Assembly: GCF_019279795.1 (NCBI RefSeq)
Contig: NC_056726.1
Coordinates: 1,137,643,382 to 1,137,707,381, forward strand
Length of the DNA: 64,000 bases
From: Protopterus annectens
Lineage: Eukaryota > Chordata > Ceratodontiformes > Protopteridae
Direction: 5' to 3'
A model generated the notes under the pieces. That model was not told the DNA's origin, searched no databases, and saw only the letters and a list, made by a program, of their open reading frames with translations. A program made the position numbers and the translations under genes. Positions 47,906 through 56,949 of this stretch are shown here, piece by piece (within the stretch, counting starts at the first letter, position 1; the number at the start of each line of letters is the position of its first letter).

Positions 47906-48950
47906 CCCCTTTGTTGATGTGCATTTTAAATCTGGTAATTTTAAGCTGCCCATCCCTACTATAAATTGAGCTTAATAAGCTCCTTTCTTTCTACACTGCT
48001 GTTGAGTAATATTGAATTAATTTGCTTTTTCCTTGTGCTTGTATTGAAAAGTGCATTTTGCCACTTGTCTGTTCTACTGAATCTACTTCATCTGAATTAA
48101 TTTTCTAGCTAGCTGTTGGATAAAGTAGTGTATTCTTACACTCTAGCAAGCACTTGGTTTTTACATCAATAAGTCAGTGGATTTTCAATCTAGTGCCAGG
48201 GAGGTAGCCTATTCTATTTAGGTTGGGGAAGCACTTGAGATTTCTGCGTCAAGAAAATAAGTATATTTTGTGTCTCTGTTGCATTTTGTAAATTTCATTG
48301 TATCTGATCACTGTGATTGTTCTACTTTTTTATTGTTGTGACTGCATATTTTCTGCACTTTTAGCCTGATTTTGTTATACTCTGGCAATAACCCAGCCAT
48401 CTTACATTAAGAAAGGCTCCCCTGCATTCTTGGTTGCAAAACAGTGTGGATCCAGCCTTGTCTGAGCTGGGGATTGTTGGAGGAAGTTTCATTATTTATT
48501 TTCCTATTGGTAGATTAACTTAAAACTGTTTAATTTAATTTGCATTTAAGCCTTGCATTTGCTTGTTGTTGTGCGTCATGCAATGGGGTAGCTTTGTATA
48601 GATGTGAATTTCTTGAAACACAGTTTTTCCCAAGACAACTGTCAGTGGAACCCTCACAAGCTTTTCTGTTGTATTAAAGACAATTTAGTGGTGCACTGAG
48701 CAACATTATCGCAAGTAGCATCCACAACCCTCAATTTAACAACCCTTGATAGTCCTTGTGCAAAAACTGGTCAATCTAGCCTACTCCTTTACCTAATAGC
48801 TCATACGGTAAAGACTTGCTATAATGGACAGTTTCCCATAATTTCTCTGGCCAGCCTGATTGATATGGGAATAATGAGGCAATGTAGATATTGCCTCATG
48901 TATACTAACAACCATTTACTCCTACAGCAAAGAAATACTTTATCTGAGAG
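47906..48950. other. No gene recognised; possible CR1 5' UTR
   Basis: T-rich plus strand with no open frame of interest. The right part may belong to the following CR1, whose 5' edge I could not fix. Confidence 0.4.
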
Positions 48951-49249
48951 ATGTAAGTACAATATGAAATCAGAATCACTTCCCTCATTTTAAACCAAAC
49001 CGGATACCAAACAGGTTATCAGTAGACCCTCTCACCCCTCACGTTGTCAGCACACATGATTCAACTCCCACACAAACTAAAGACATGACACACAGACCCA
49101 CAAACACAGACATACTCACTAAAAGTCTATCAAAGTTCAGAGACCTCCCAAATGTAAATAAAGCACACACACTGTTACACAAATAGAAATCACTACATGC
49201 AATAATAAATACAAATGTGTCTCAAAAAATAAGCCCCTAAAGCAAAACA

Positions 49250-49760
49250 CCTCTAAACTAAATGTCCTGGTCATGGGTGGCTCCATAGTGAGACACACAG
49301 AAGTTCCCCTCACCAGGCTGGACAAGGGAATGATCATGGTCAGCTACCTATCAGGTGTCAGGATCCATCAGATCATGCATGCACTCAAGTCACTGAACAA
49401 CGAGTACCGCTATGACTTGGTCATAGTTCATGTTGGGGTGAATGACTTGAGACATACTTCTTTGTATTATATGAAGAGAGACATGACTGACTCTCAAACT
49501 ATGTGTGCCAGTCAGGTATGACTCTAGTCCTAAACAGCATTCTACCTTCACCAAGGATGATGCCACAGTATAAACATAATGATTGATTTCAACAATTGGC
49601 TTAGCTCTTGGTGTCAGTCCAGGGAGATTCAGTATCTGTCATCTTGGGATGACATGGAGATGGTCTGCACCTCTCTTCTCTAGGCTTTCGGATACTGGCA
49701 AAGGTGCTTGTCTCTCCCATAGTGCCTTTTTTAGGCAATGTCAAAACAATAACATTTGCA
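49250..49760 (+). pseudogene. CR1 ORF1 SGNH esterase
   Basis: CR1 ORF1 proteins carry a GDSL/SGNH-type esterase. Here 49273-49521 reads MGGSIVRHTEVPLTRLDKGM (block I, G-D-S decayed to G-G-S, so the nucleophile Ser remains), and VIVHVGVNDLRH (block III, G-x-N-D kept). In shifted frames, LNSILPSPRMMPQYKHND follows at about 49530-49585, and a late segment with TSLL and GFRILAKVLV at about 49670-49720. Whether the catalytic His survives is unclear. Broken by stops at about 49520 and later. Confidence 0.8.
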
Positions 49761-49769
49761 ATGTCATAA

Positions 49770-50450
49770 AATCCAGCTGAGGCAAACTCAATGTTCTGCT
49801 GCTTAATGCTAGAAGTCTAAATATGAAGCTGCACACCCTGGAAGCACTCCTTTTCTTAGAAGATGCTGACACCAGTGCAATCACTGAGACATGGCCCAAG
49901 GCCTCAGAGAGCACCCCAGCTGTGTAAGACTACAATGCCTTACATATTTTCAGACCTCAAAATGAGAATGAAAGAACAAAAGGTGGAGGGGTATCTGTCT
50001 TCTTAAACCCAAGTACATCTCAAGACTGGCCAACTCTCTCAAACTACTTCATGTCCAATGAACTCTAAGCAAAATACCCTACCTCACCATTGCTAGCTAT
50101 AAGTACCCCACCATGAACCAAGAAAAGCACACCTTATATCTGGACTTACAGCCCAACACCTTAGTCATGAGTGATTTCAACTATCATTCCATCAGCTATG
50201 TGACATATATGAGCACAAATATGCTTGCCTAGAAGTATTGGACTTTGTTAATGCAAATGCTGTGGAACAGATAGTGTACACCTCCACAAGGGGCTCAAAT
50301 GTTCTAAGTACAGTACTCACCATCGTGGGGAGTCAATACACTACCACCTATGAGATGCCTTCCCTAGTAGGTTCAGACCATGAGACTGTCTCATTTAAAG
50401 TAACTAAAAAATGAAGAACTTTCCAAAGCTAAGTTCAGACTACTAAGCAA
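49770..50450 (+). pseudogene. CR1 endonuclease (copy B4), decayed
   Basis: Starts LLNARSLNMKLHTLEALL, then AITETWPKASEST and KGGGVSVFLNP. Later blocks (the G-D-F-N and S-D-H regions, about 50165-50400) are scrambled: MSDFNYHSIS and GSDHETVSFKV are readable in different frames. Dead. Confidence 0.75.
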
Positions 50451-50724
50451 TGGTGTAAAAGTTTTATACTCCCCACACTCACAGACAACAATGACTCCTA
50501 TGCAGAGGTGTACTCAGATACCCTGTACAAGCACTTAAGCAGCTGTATAGACTCAGCTATCCCTGACCAGATCAAAATCAGGTCCTTCAAAAAAAAAAAA
50601 AAAAAAAAAAAACAAGCCACCCTGGTGGACCTGAAGTATAAACAGGTTATATAACAAGAGGAAGAAACTGATATCTAACAATAAGAAGGAACTGACTTAG
50701 CAGAGGAAGAATTCCCTCCTCAGA

Positions 50725-51346
50725 TTGAACAAGCAAATTGGAAAACTTCTGAAATCCTCTAAAGCTAAGTCCAAAGCTAAAATAACACCCCTAGCTAAGG
50801 ATAATCATAAGGCATTCTTTAAATATGTCCAAAACCTGCAAGGGAATGCCCAGTTTTGTGTAGAATTGGTAATAGATGGTGCCAATCATACTGCACTGGA
50901 GTTAATCACCAGCCTGCTAGCTGACAGATTTGGTGCAAACTTCACGCCCCCCCCCGGCCCCACCGGCCTCACTCCAAAGCATACCCAACACCAGTCCACT
51001 CCCTAGTATCTCTAGAGATCAGGTCTTATCTGCATTCTCCAAGGCTCAATGCATGGCCTCAGTGGGACCAGAAAACATCTCAGGATGCTTATTAAGCAAT
51101 CTAAAACAGGACCTAGCAGACTGATTTAGTGCTCTCTTTAACCACAGCCTGAGAACTGGCTTTGTTCCAGCAGAGTGGAAAGCAGTAACAGTAATCCCTT
51201 TGCACAAAGGGGGGCAATCAACAGACCCTTGAAACTATTGACCCAGATGCCTAACCAGTCTCATCTGCAAGGCCATGGAAAGAATCATTATGGATCTTAT
51301 GAACAGGTACATAGGCGACCTTCAAAATCTTGACCCAACCCAATTT
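50725..51346 (+). pseudogene. CR1 EN-RT linker and RT start (copy B4)
   Basis: 50725-51006 reads KDNHKAFFKYVQNLQGN and ADRFGANFTPP. Further on come FVPAEWKAVTVIPLHKGG (about 51163-51215) and MERIIMDLMNRYIGDLQNLD ending DPTQF at 51346. The next residues, GFVKGRSCLLNL, are at 55623 onward. Confidence 0.85.
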
Positions 51347-51628
51347 TTATTTATTATTTATTTTTATTTTACATTTGTTGACCGGGATAGTCCGACTGGA
51401 TGCATGTCCATTTTCAGCGGAGGCCCGGGGAGAAAAGCTCCAAGGGTAAGCAGATACAGCATTACATAATACCAGCATTACATATTACAAACAGACTATT
51501 TACAGAGATTACATAAGTAAGCAAGTTAAACAAGTTCCACAGGTTACAGTTAATCCTGAGCACAAGTCAGGATTAAATTAAATTACACAGTAAACTGGTT
51601 AACAGATTTTTACACATTCTAGAGAGAG

Positions 51629-52921
51629 TTAGCCAGGCTTGATACATTGACATAGCCAGTTAAGTGACAAATGTTGTTTGAGTCTAGTTTTAAATTGACC
51701 TAAGGTGGAAAGTAAGGTAATATCAGCTGGAAGAGAGTTCCAGGATCTACTTACAGAGTTTGCAAAGAGAGAGTCACCGGCTGTGTTATTAATTTTGCTA
51801 GTCTGAATTAGTAGTTTGTTAGAGGATCGAAGCGGTCTAGGATTGTTATAGGGGGTGATAATATTTTTAAGTGCAGGAGTATTGTCCGGATTATAGAGGA
51901 TTTTATAGGCCATAATCAGTTGGTTATACTGGATTAGGCTGGGTAGTTCAAGCCACCCAAGCTGATTTAGATTGATGCAATGATGTGTCCTAAAAGCCAG
52001 CCCAGTGGCAAACCTGGGAATGTGGTTGCAGCAAATTGAGAGTTTGTTAAGGACAGTCTTGTTTAAATTCGAGAGTAGAGGGGGTGCATACAGAAGGGTT
52101 GAAAGAAGGTGAGAGCGAGCTATGGCAATTTTAGCTGGAGGGGTTAGGAAGGCTTTTATTCTGTAAAATGACCCTAGTTTTTTATTGATGGTTTTAATCG
52201 TTTGTTTAACATGTAGGTCAAATTTTAGATTATTGTCTATGATGACACCTAATAGTTTTGTAGATGGGTCAGGGGAGATTATTGTGCCATCATTTGATTT
52301 TATGGTAAAGGTGAAAGCGGTAGACCTACGTGTTGGTGAAAATAACAGCATTTTAGTTTTTTTGTGATTTAGGATCAGACGATGTTCAGAAAGCCAGTTT
52401 TCTATTGTATTAAAGGTGGTCTGGGTAGCTGACCATAACTCTACTGGAGATATGGCTGAGCAAATCAGAGTAGAGTCATCAGTATAGTGGATACAGCTGA
52501 CTTTTGGGATGACAGTATAAAGGTCGTTAATGAAGATGGAGAACAGCAAGGGCCCTAGTATAGAGCCTTGTGGTACTCCAAGGGTGTTAAGTAGAAGGTT
52601 AGAGAGTTTGTTCTGCCAGAGGACAGCCTGCTGTTGACCATTCAGGTAGGATTGAAACCATTGGAGGGCTCCAGTATCTAGACAGAATGTTTGCAGGGTG
52701 TGGATTAAAAGTTGGTGATCAACCATATCGAATGCCTTGGAAAGATCCAAAAAGAGGGCTGAGGATACATAATTGTTGTTGTGATTACGGTTTATGGTGT
52801 TGGTAAAGGCTAAGAGGGCTGAAGTAGTGCTGTGATGAGGACGGAAGCCATGCTGAGTGTCTGCCATAAGGCGATTCTGGATTAGGTGGTGCATGAGTTG
52901 TCTTTGAATACATTTTTCCAT
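51629..52921 (-). CDS. LINE-A reverse transcriptase (copy 3)
   Basis: 430 uninterrupted codons, homologous to 9912-11201 along the whole length. Motifs: MADTQHGFRPHHSTTSALL, FLDLSKAFDMVDHQLL (motif A, catalytic D), [20 protein letters not shown] (motif B), and IHYTDDSTLIC (motif C). Motif C has TDD where relatives have ADD, so the Ala is replaced but both aspartates remain. A thumb and C-terminal domain end at CIKPG. The ATG is internal: the coding sequence continues upstream to about 53395 in a disrupted frame. Confidence 0.9.
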   Translation of the reverse strand: MEKCIQRQLMHHLIQNRLMADTQHGFRPHHSTTSALLAFTNTINRNHNNNYVSSALFLDLSKAFDMVDHQLLIHTLQTFCLDTGALQWFQSYLNGQQQAVLWQNKLSNLLLNTLGVPQGSILGPLLFSIFINDLYTVIPKVSCIHYTDDSTLICSAISPVELWSATQTTFNTIENWLSEHRLILNHKKTKMLLFSPTRRSTAFTFTIKSNDGTIISPDPSTKLLGVIIDNNLKFDLHVKQTIKTINKKLGSFYRIKAFLTPPAKIAIARSHLLSTLLYAPPLLSNLNKTVLNKLSICCNHIPRFATGLAFRTHHCINLNQLGWLELPSLIQYNQLIMAYKILYNPDNTPALKNIITPYNNPRPLRSSNKLLIQTSKINNTAGDSLFANSVSRSWNSLPADITLLSTLGQFKTRLKQHLSLNWLCQCIKPG

Positions 52922-53396
52922 AATCTTTGCAAGTGGAGAGAGTATAGCTATTGGCCTATAATTGTAGAATTTAGTAGAGCTGCCTCCTTTGTGAAGTGGG
53001 ATTACATAGGATATTTTCCAGATGGAATTTTAGCTTCTACTATGGTTTGATTGATTAGTATTGAGACAGGGTAAGCAATAGCATCAGCTGATTTTTGTAG
53101 GTACTCGGCAGGGTCAGCAGAAAGTGTAGTGGGTTTTAATTTTTTGATCAGGGTAAGTGGCGACTGGTTGGAAGCTGAACGCGAGTAGGTTTCTAGGGGT
53201 GCTACTTTCAGGACCAGGGGAACTAGGAGGTAATTGGCTAGCTAGGGCTTGAATTTCTCAGTAAAGAATTGGTTAAAACTATCAGAAACATCTTCAGAGG
53301 TTTTATCAATAGTAGCAGCAGGGATTGGGGTTGAAGTTTGTCCAGGATGTAGTAGAATATTTAAACCTGCCCCAAACTTCTGAGGGTTATTTTGGT
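52922..53396 (-). pseudogene. LINE-A EN-RT linker (copy 3), frameshifted
   Basis: Between the two open frames, pieces such as SADPAEYLQKSADAIAYPVS and SILINQTIVEAKIPS can be read in shifted frames. They match 57790-57910 of copy 2. At least two indels. Confidence 0.75.
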
Positions 53397-54293
53397 TTAC
53401 TGTCTGTAAATTACAGTAGTATTGTTTTTTGTCTTGTGAAATTGATTTTTTGGTTTCATTCCTGGATTGCCTGTATTTAATGTGATCTTGAGGGTCTTAC
53501 GCCATAAAGCCCATGCTTTGTTTCTAAGGGTAATTTTGAGTTTAGACTCTATAGAAAGCCATGGCGCAGTTTTTACCTTGGTTCTCTTTGAACGAACAGG
53601 TGCATGCAAATCAAGGATCTCAAGGAATTTGTTGTTAAAGTATGCTACTGCTTCCTCTAAGGGGAGGTGTTTTAGAATAGACCAATTACATGAGTTTAGT
53701 TCTTGTTGGAATTTGGCAGGGTAAAAGTTTTTATTGTTTCTAACCTTTCTGAGTAAGGGTTGTTGGGAATTAATGGTTTTGTGCTTAATTACATATGTGA
53801 GAAGGTGATCATTTAGGCCATTAAGGAGGGTACCAGAGGTGTACAGTTGGGGGTGACTATTTATGAGTACCCAGTCAAGTATACTTTCTTTTTGGTTGGG
53901 TTTACCTATCCTGGTAGGGGTGGATATGATTTGTGTAAATGCATGCAGGTTAATATGGGTGGTTAGGGATTCTGAGGAACAGGTGCCCCAGTCTATGTTA
54001 AAGTCTCCAAGTAGTAGGGTTTCTTGGGGGTAGTGACATGATAGCCAGTGCAGGATATCTTCAAATGTAGATATATTGTTACCTGGGGGAATGTACATAC
54101 AGATGATATTAATGCATTTATTTTTATTAAGTTGCAATTTGGTGGTAAGTATCTCTGAGTTATTAATCTGAGGTGGTTGTATTACATCTATGGTGACATT
54201 CATCTCAGATTTATAGAGTACAGCTACCCCACCCCCCCTTCCTCGAAGCACGATCCAGCCTGTGTATGTTCTACCCAGGTGGTAACACTTCAT
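53397..54293 (-). CDS. LINE-A endonuclease, main part (copy 3)
   Basis: 298 codons of APE-like endonuclease, the nickase that starts target-primed reverse transcription. Motifs: RGRGGGVAVLYKS, CMYIPPGNNI, LLLGDFNIDWG (G-D-F-N), SILDWVLINSH, and GLNDHLLTYVI, where the usual S-D-H is N-D-H. The last part (KVKTAPWLSIESKLKITLRN) is the start of the linker. It overlaps the preceding frame 54271-54867 by 23 bases in another phase, so one indel near 54280 separates them. Confidence 0.9.
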   Translation of the reverse strand: MKCYHLGRTYTGWIVLRGRGGGVAVLYKSEMNVTIDVIQPPQINNSEILTTKLQLNKNKCINIICMYIPPGNNISTFEDILHWLSCHYPQETLLLGDFNIDWGTCSSESLTTHINLHAFTQIISTPTRIGKPNQKESILDWVLINSHPQLYTSGTLLNGLNDHLLTYVIKHKTINSQQPLLRKVRNNKNFYPAKFQQELNSCNWSILKHLPLEEAVAYFNNKFLEILDLHAPVRSKRTKVKTAPWLSIESKLKITLRNKAWALWRKTLKITLNTGNPGMKPKNQFHKTKNNTTVIYRQ

Positions 54294-54867
54294 TGTCTTT
54301 AGTGTTAGGTTTTAACCAGGTTTCAGATAAACAGAGAATCTCAGGGGAGTGAACATCCAGAAGTGCATGCAGTTCATGTACCTTGTTATTAATGCTTCTA
54401 ATATTGAGATGACAGACTAGGAGAGAGTTAATTGGCCTATTAATTGTAGGTTTGTAGCTTAGATTGCAAGTAGAGGGGGTATGTGTATCTGAAGTGAGTG
54501 GGCCAGGGTTGGGGTGAATATCACCACCAAGTATTAGGTTGAGTCTATACTTGGTGATGAACTTCAGGAATTTGTTTATTAGTTTGTGGTAGTGTTTGGA
54601 TCTAGAGCTAATGTGCCTGGGGTTGAGATGTTGATAGACTGAACAAGATGTTGGATAGGATCTGGTACTGTAAGTATGGTTGAAGGTGGAAGGATTTACA
54701 GCTGGGGTGATAGTATGGCCTTTTGGGACCTGAAATCCCGTGAGAAACTGGTTTTCATACAAGGTAAGGAGGTATGGTGTGAACAAGAGGGGTAGTAAAG
54801 AGGAGTATATCATTATCTGTGATTCAGCTAGTGAGTTAAGGAACTGTTTTACCTGGTGATGCAACAA
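54271..54867 (-). CDS. LINE-A ORF N-terminus and endonuclease start (copy 3)
   Basis: 198 codons. The first part has no clear domain. LILGGDIHPNPGPLTS is the signature that precedes the endonuclease in this LINE group. Then LLVCHLNIRSINNKVHELHA, with the N of the active site, and PEILCLSETWLKPN, with the catalytic E. The first ATG is at 54867; CpG-rich leader lies further upstream. Confidence 0.88.
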   Translation of the reverse strand: MLHHQVKQFLNSLAESQIMIYSSLLPLLFTPYLLTLYENQFLTGFQVPKGHTITPAVNPSTFNHTYSTRSYPTSCSVYQHLNPRHISSRSKHYHKLINKFLKFITKYRLNLILGGDIHPNPGPLTSDTHTPSTCNLSYKPTINRPINSLLVCHLNIRSINNKVHELHALLDVHSPEILCLSETWLKPNTKDNEVLPPG

Positions 54868-55618
54868 CAGAAGATAGAGTGGTGAGGTAAAGGTACTGGA
54901 AGGGGGATGGGAGAATGCCAGATAAAAGCTAATAGGTGCTATTAAAATGTAGGTAGTAGAATGGGGGTGGGTGGAATTATCCCAGATGAAAGCAGATAGG
55001 ATCTAGAAAGTGGGGGAGTGGCTATAGTACTATAAATTTAGAGGTAATGGGGGCGGGAGGAAATTGGGGGCAGGGAGGGGAGCGAAGAGAGCCTGAGCGT
55101 AGTGAGCGCGAACGTAGTGGGGCTGTTGCAGTTTACACAGTTTCCTAAGGTGTCCTAAAGCTATAAGGTAAGTTTTACAGCTCTTAATGTAAGAGTCAAT
55201 TTACTTCAGTTACAGGGGAAGGAGGCAACCACTCAAGTAGAAACAAAGAGCCCTATGGCTGACCAATATGGTGACCTGCTTAATTACAGAGCACTGTAAG
55301 TGAAAGCTTAGCAGATGCTTTTTGTGTGTGCAACCTACTCTGTTTAAATGTTGAGAGAAACTGATTGCAGTCCTGTAGACACCGTTTTGTAGGGAACTGT
55401 AGAGTTCAACTAGGAAAAGAGAAAAGCAGAGATTCTAAGGTAAGCATGAAGGCAACAACAGGCAGTTATTATATAATAATGCATTCAGAAAGGTTTGGTG
55501 GGGGGGTAAAGTAGCATACTTCAGAATAAACTAAGAATTATAGCTAAGAAACCTAAGCAAGAGAGCAATACAGTAAATAAACACTTGCTAGATTTTAAAG
55601 ATATACCAGAAAAACTAA

Positions 55619-55707
55619 AATTTGGCTTTGTTAAGGGTAGATCATGCTTACTAAACCTGGTGGACTTATTTCAGAAAGTCATCAAAGCTCTGGATGAAGG
55701 TAAGACA
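55619..55707 (+). mobile_element. CR1 copy B4, continuation
   Basis: Reads FGFVKGRSCLLNLVDLFQKV and IKALDEGKT, directly continuing DPTQF at 51346. It stops at about 55707, where another element begins. Confidence 0.85.
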
Positions 55708-56949
55708 GATACGGAAAATCTTGCAATACAAAAAATAAGATCACAAGGAGGGAATGTAGAACAGAAGATTAATAAAGTAGAAGTTAAAAATTAGACACTG
55801 AAGTTATGGAATACCTGCAAAGTGAAGGATTTAGTGTAGAAAGTCTGACACAGGTTATACCACAGCATGATAGAACAATGAGTCCCCCAGGTAAGGAGAA
55901 ACAGGAGGAGCAGGGGGCATCTGAAGAAGAAATAGTAACATGGCAAAGAAAAAGAAGTTTAATATGGTACACTATTTATGCAAAGGGGAAAGCAAAACTA
56001 ATCAATATAAAAAGAGCAGCAGCAAAACTGTGTGAAGAGAAATACAGGCAAAGGCATCCAGATAAGGAAAGTTTTATAATACAAAAAAATAAGAAAACAA
56101 AGAGGACAAGTTGAAAAGAGTATTCACACTAGAGAATTTAAAGAAATAGAAACTGAAGTAATGGATTACCTGCAAAGTGAAGGATATAGTGTAGAAAATC
56201 TAACTCTGACAACATCACAGCAGGATAGAGCAATGGGTCCCCAAGTTAAGGAGAAACCAGTGGAATGGAAAATACCTGACCAGTTGTTATATGAAGACAT
56301 TTGGAGCCTTTGGTACGAAACCAATACAAAGGGTGAGTTTCAGTTGCACAGCAAAGGAAGGAACAGTAAACTGTGACAATTCTGATGCAATTTTGTGGAG
56401 TGATAGGCTAGTGAGTTCCCATATGAAAGAGCAATAGCTGAAACAGGATGAAACTAAAGGGAATGTGGCATAGGACTCTGTTCTAGACCTTTCTGTAGAA
56501 TGCTCGCAGGAAATGGAGAACAAAGAATGTGCCATCAGTTTAGAAAAAAAATAATCTAAGAGAAGTGTTGCTTGATTTAATAGAGATGGACAGACATATT
56601 AAGAGCAGTGAAAGAAACAGATTACAGAAAATCAATAAACCCCAAGAAATTAGAAGTTTGATAAAACAAATGAACACAGTAATTAAGACTTTTTCATAGA
56701 GATGATTGCAATATAATAGAAGTAAATCTTACCACAAAAACACAAGACAGTAAGGGAAAGGAAGGGGAAAAATCAAATGCTATTGTATAAGTATTGAATA
56801 GAGAAAACTATAAAATAATTAAGACAAGTGTCACTGTTAGAAGGGTATAGAAAATGGAAAGGATTAACAAAAATACTAAGAAAGATAGATGTGATAAATG
56901 CAATGTGAAGTATCAGAACAGATGGATCTATTGTGTACTATCACAAATA
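55708..56949 (+). mobile_element. R4/Dong-like LINE, 5' part with duplicated domain
   Basis: A-rich plus strand. Two related open stretches (55806-56114 and 56161-56376) repeat one another. The end (about 56875-56930) has a Cys pair (RCDKCN). The text resumes after the LINE-A insertion at 59810 with clear RT. I infer one element split by LINE-A copy 2. Without a database match I cannot be sure these parts belong together. Confidence 0.45.
55806..56376 (+). pseudogene. Unknown protein with tandem-duplicated module
   Basis: Module 1 (55806-56114) begins MEYLQSEGFSVESLTQ and has PQHDRTMSPPGKEK; about 355 bp later, module 2 (56161-56376) begins MDYLQSEGYSVENLT and has SQQDRAMGPQVKEK. Both continue with an I/L-W ... 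W-Y-x(4)-K-G pattern (WYTIYAKGKAKL, WYETNTKGEFQL). Module 1 then has a basic helix-like stretch. Function unknown; it may be a nucleic-acid-binding N-terminus of the surrounding LINE. Confidence 0.5.

Larger units (their letters stand above)
48951..51346 (+). mobile_element. CR1 LINE copy B4, left part with ORF1
   Basis: The most complete CR1 here: an SGNH-type ORF1, endonuclease, linker and the start of RT. It is cut at 51346 (CCCAATTT) by a LINE-A and resumes at 55619 (AATTTGGC). It carries an A-run (50588-50613) and many stops. Confidence 0.85.
51347..55618 (-). mobile_element. LINE-A copy 3, near full length
   Basis: Minus-strand LINE-A inserted in CR1 B4 with a 5-bp target duplication AATTT (51342-51346 and 55619-55623). 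Length is about 4.27 kb. The 3' tail is at 51347-51450, RT at 51629-52921, endonuclease at 53397-54867, and a 5' UTR with a GC/CpG-rich patch at 55055-55130, which is probably the internal promoter. Only a few frameshifts separate the coding parts. Best master-copy candidate in the window. Confidence 0.88.
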
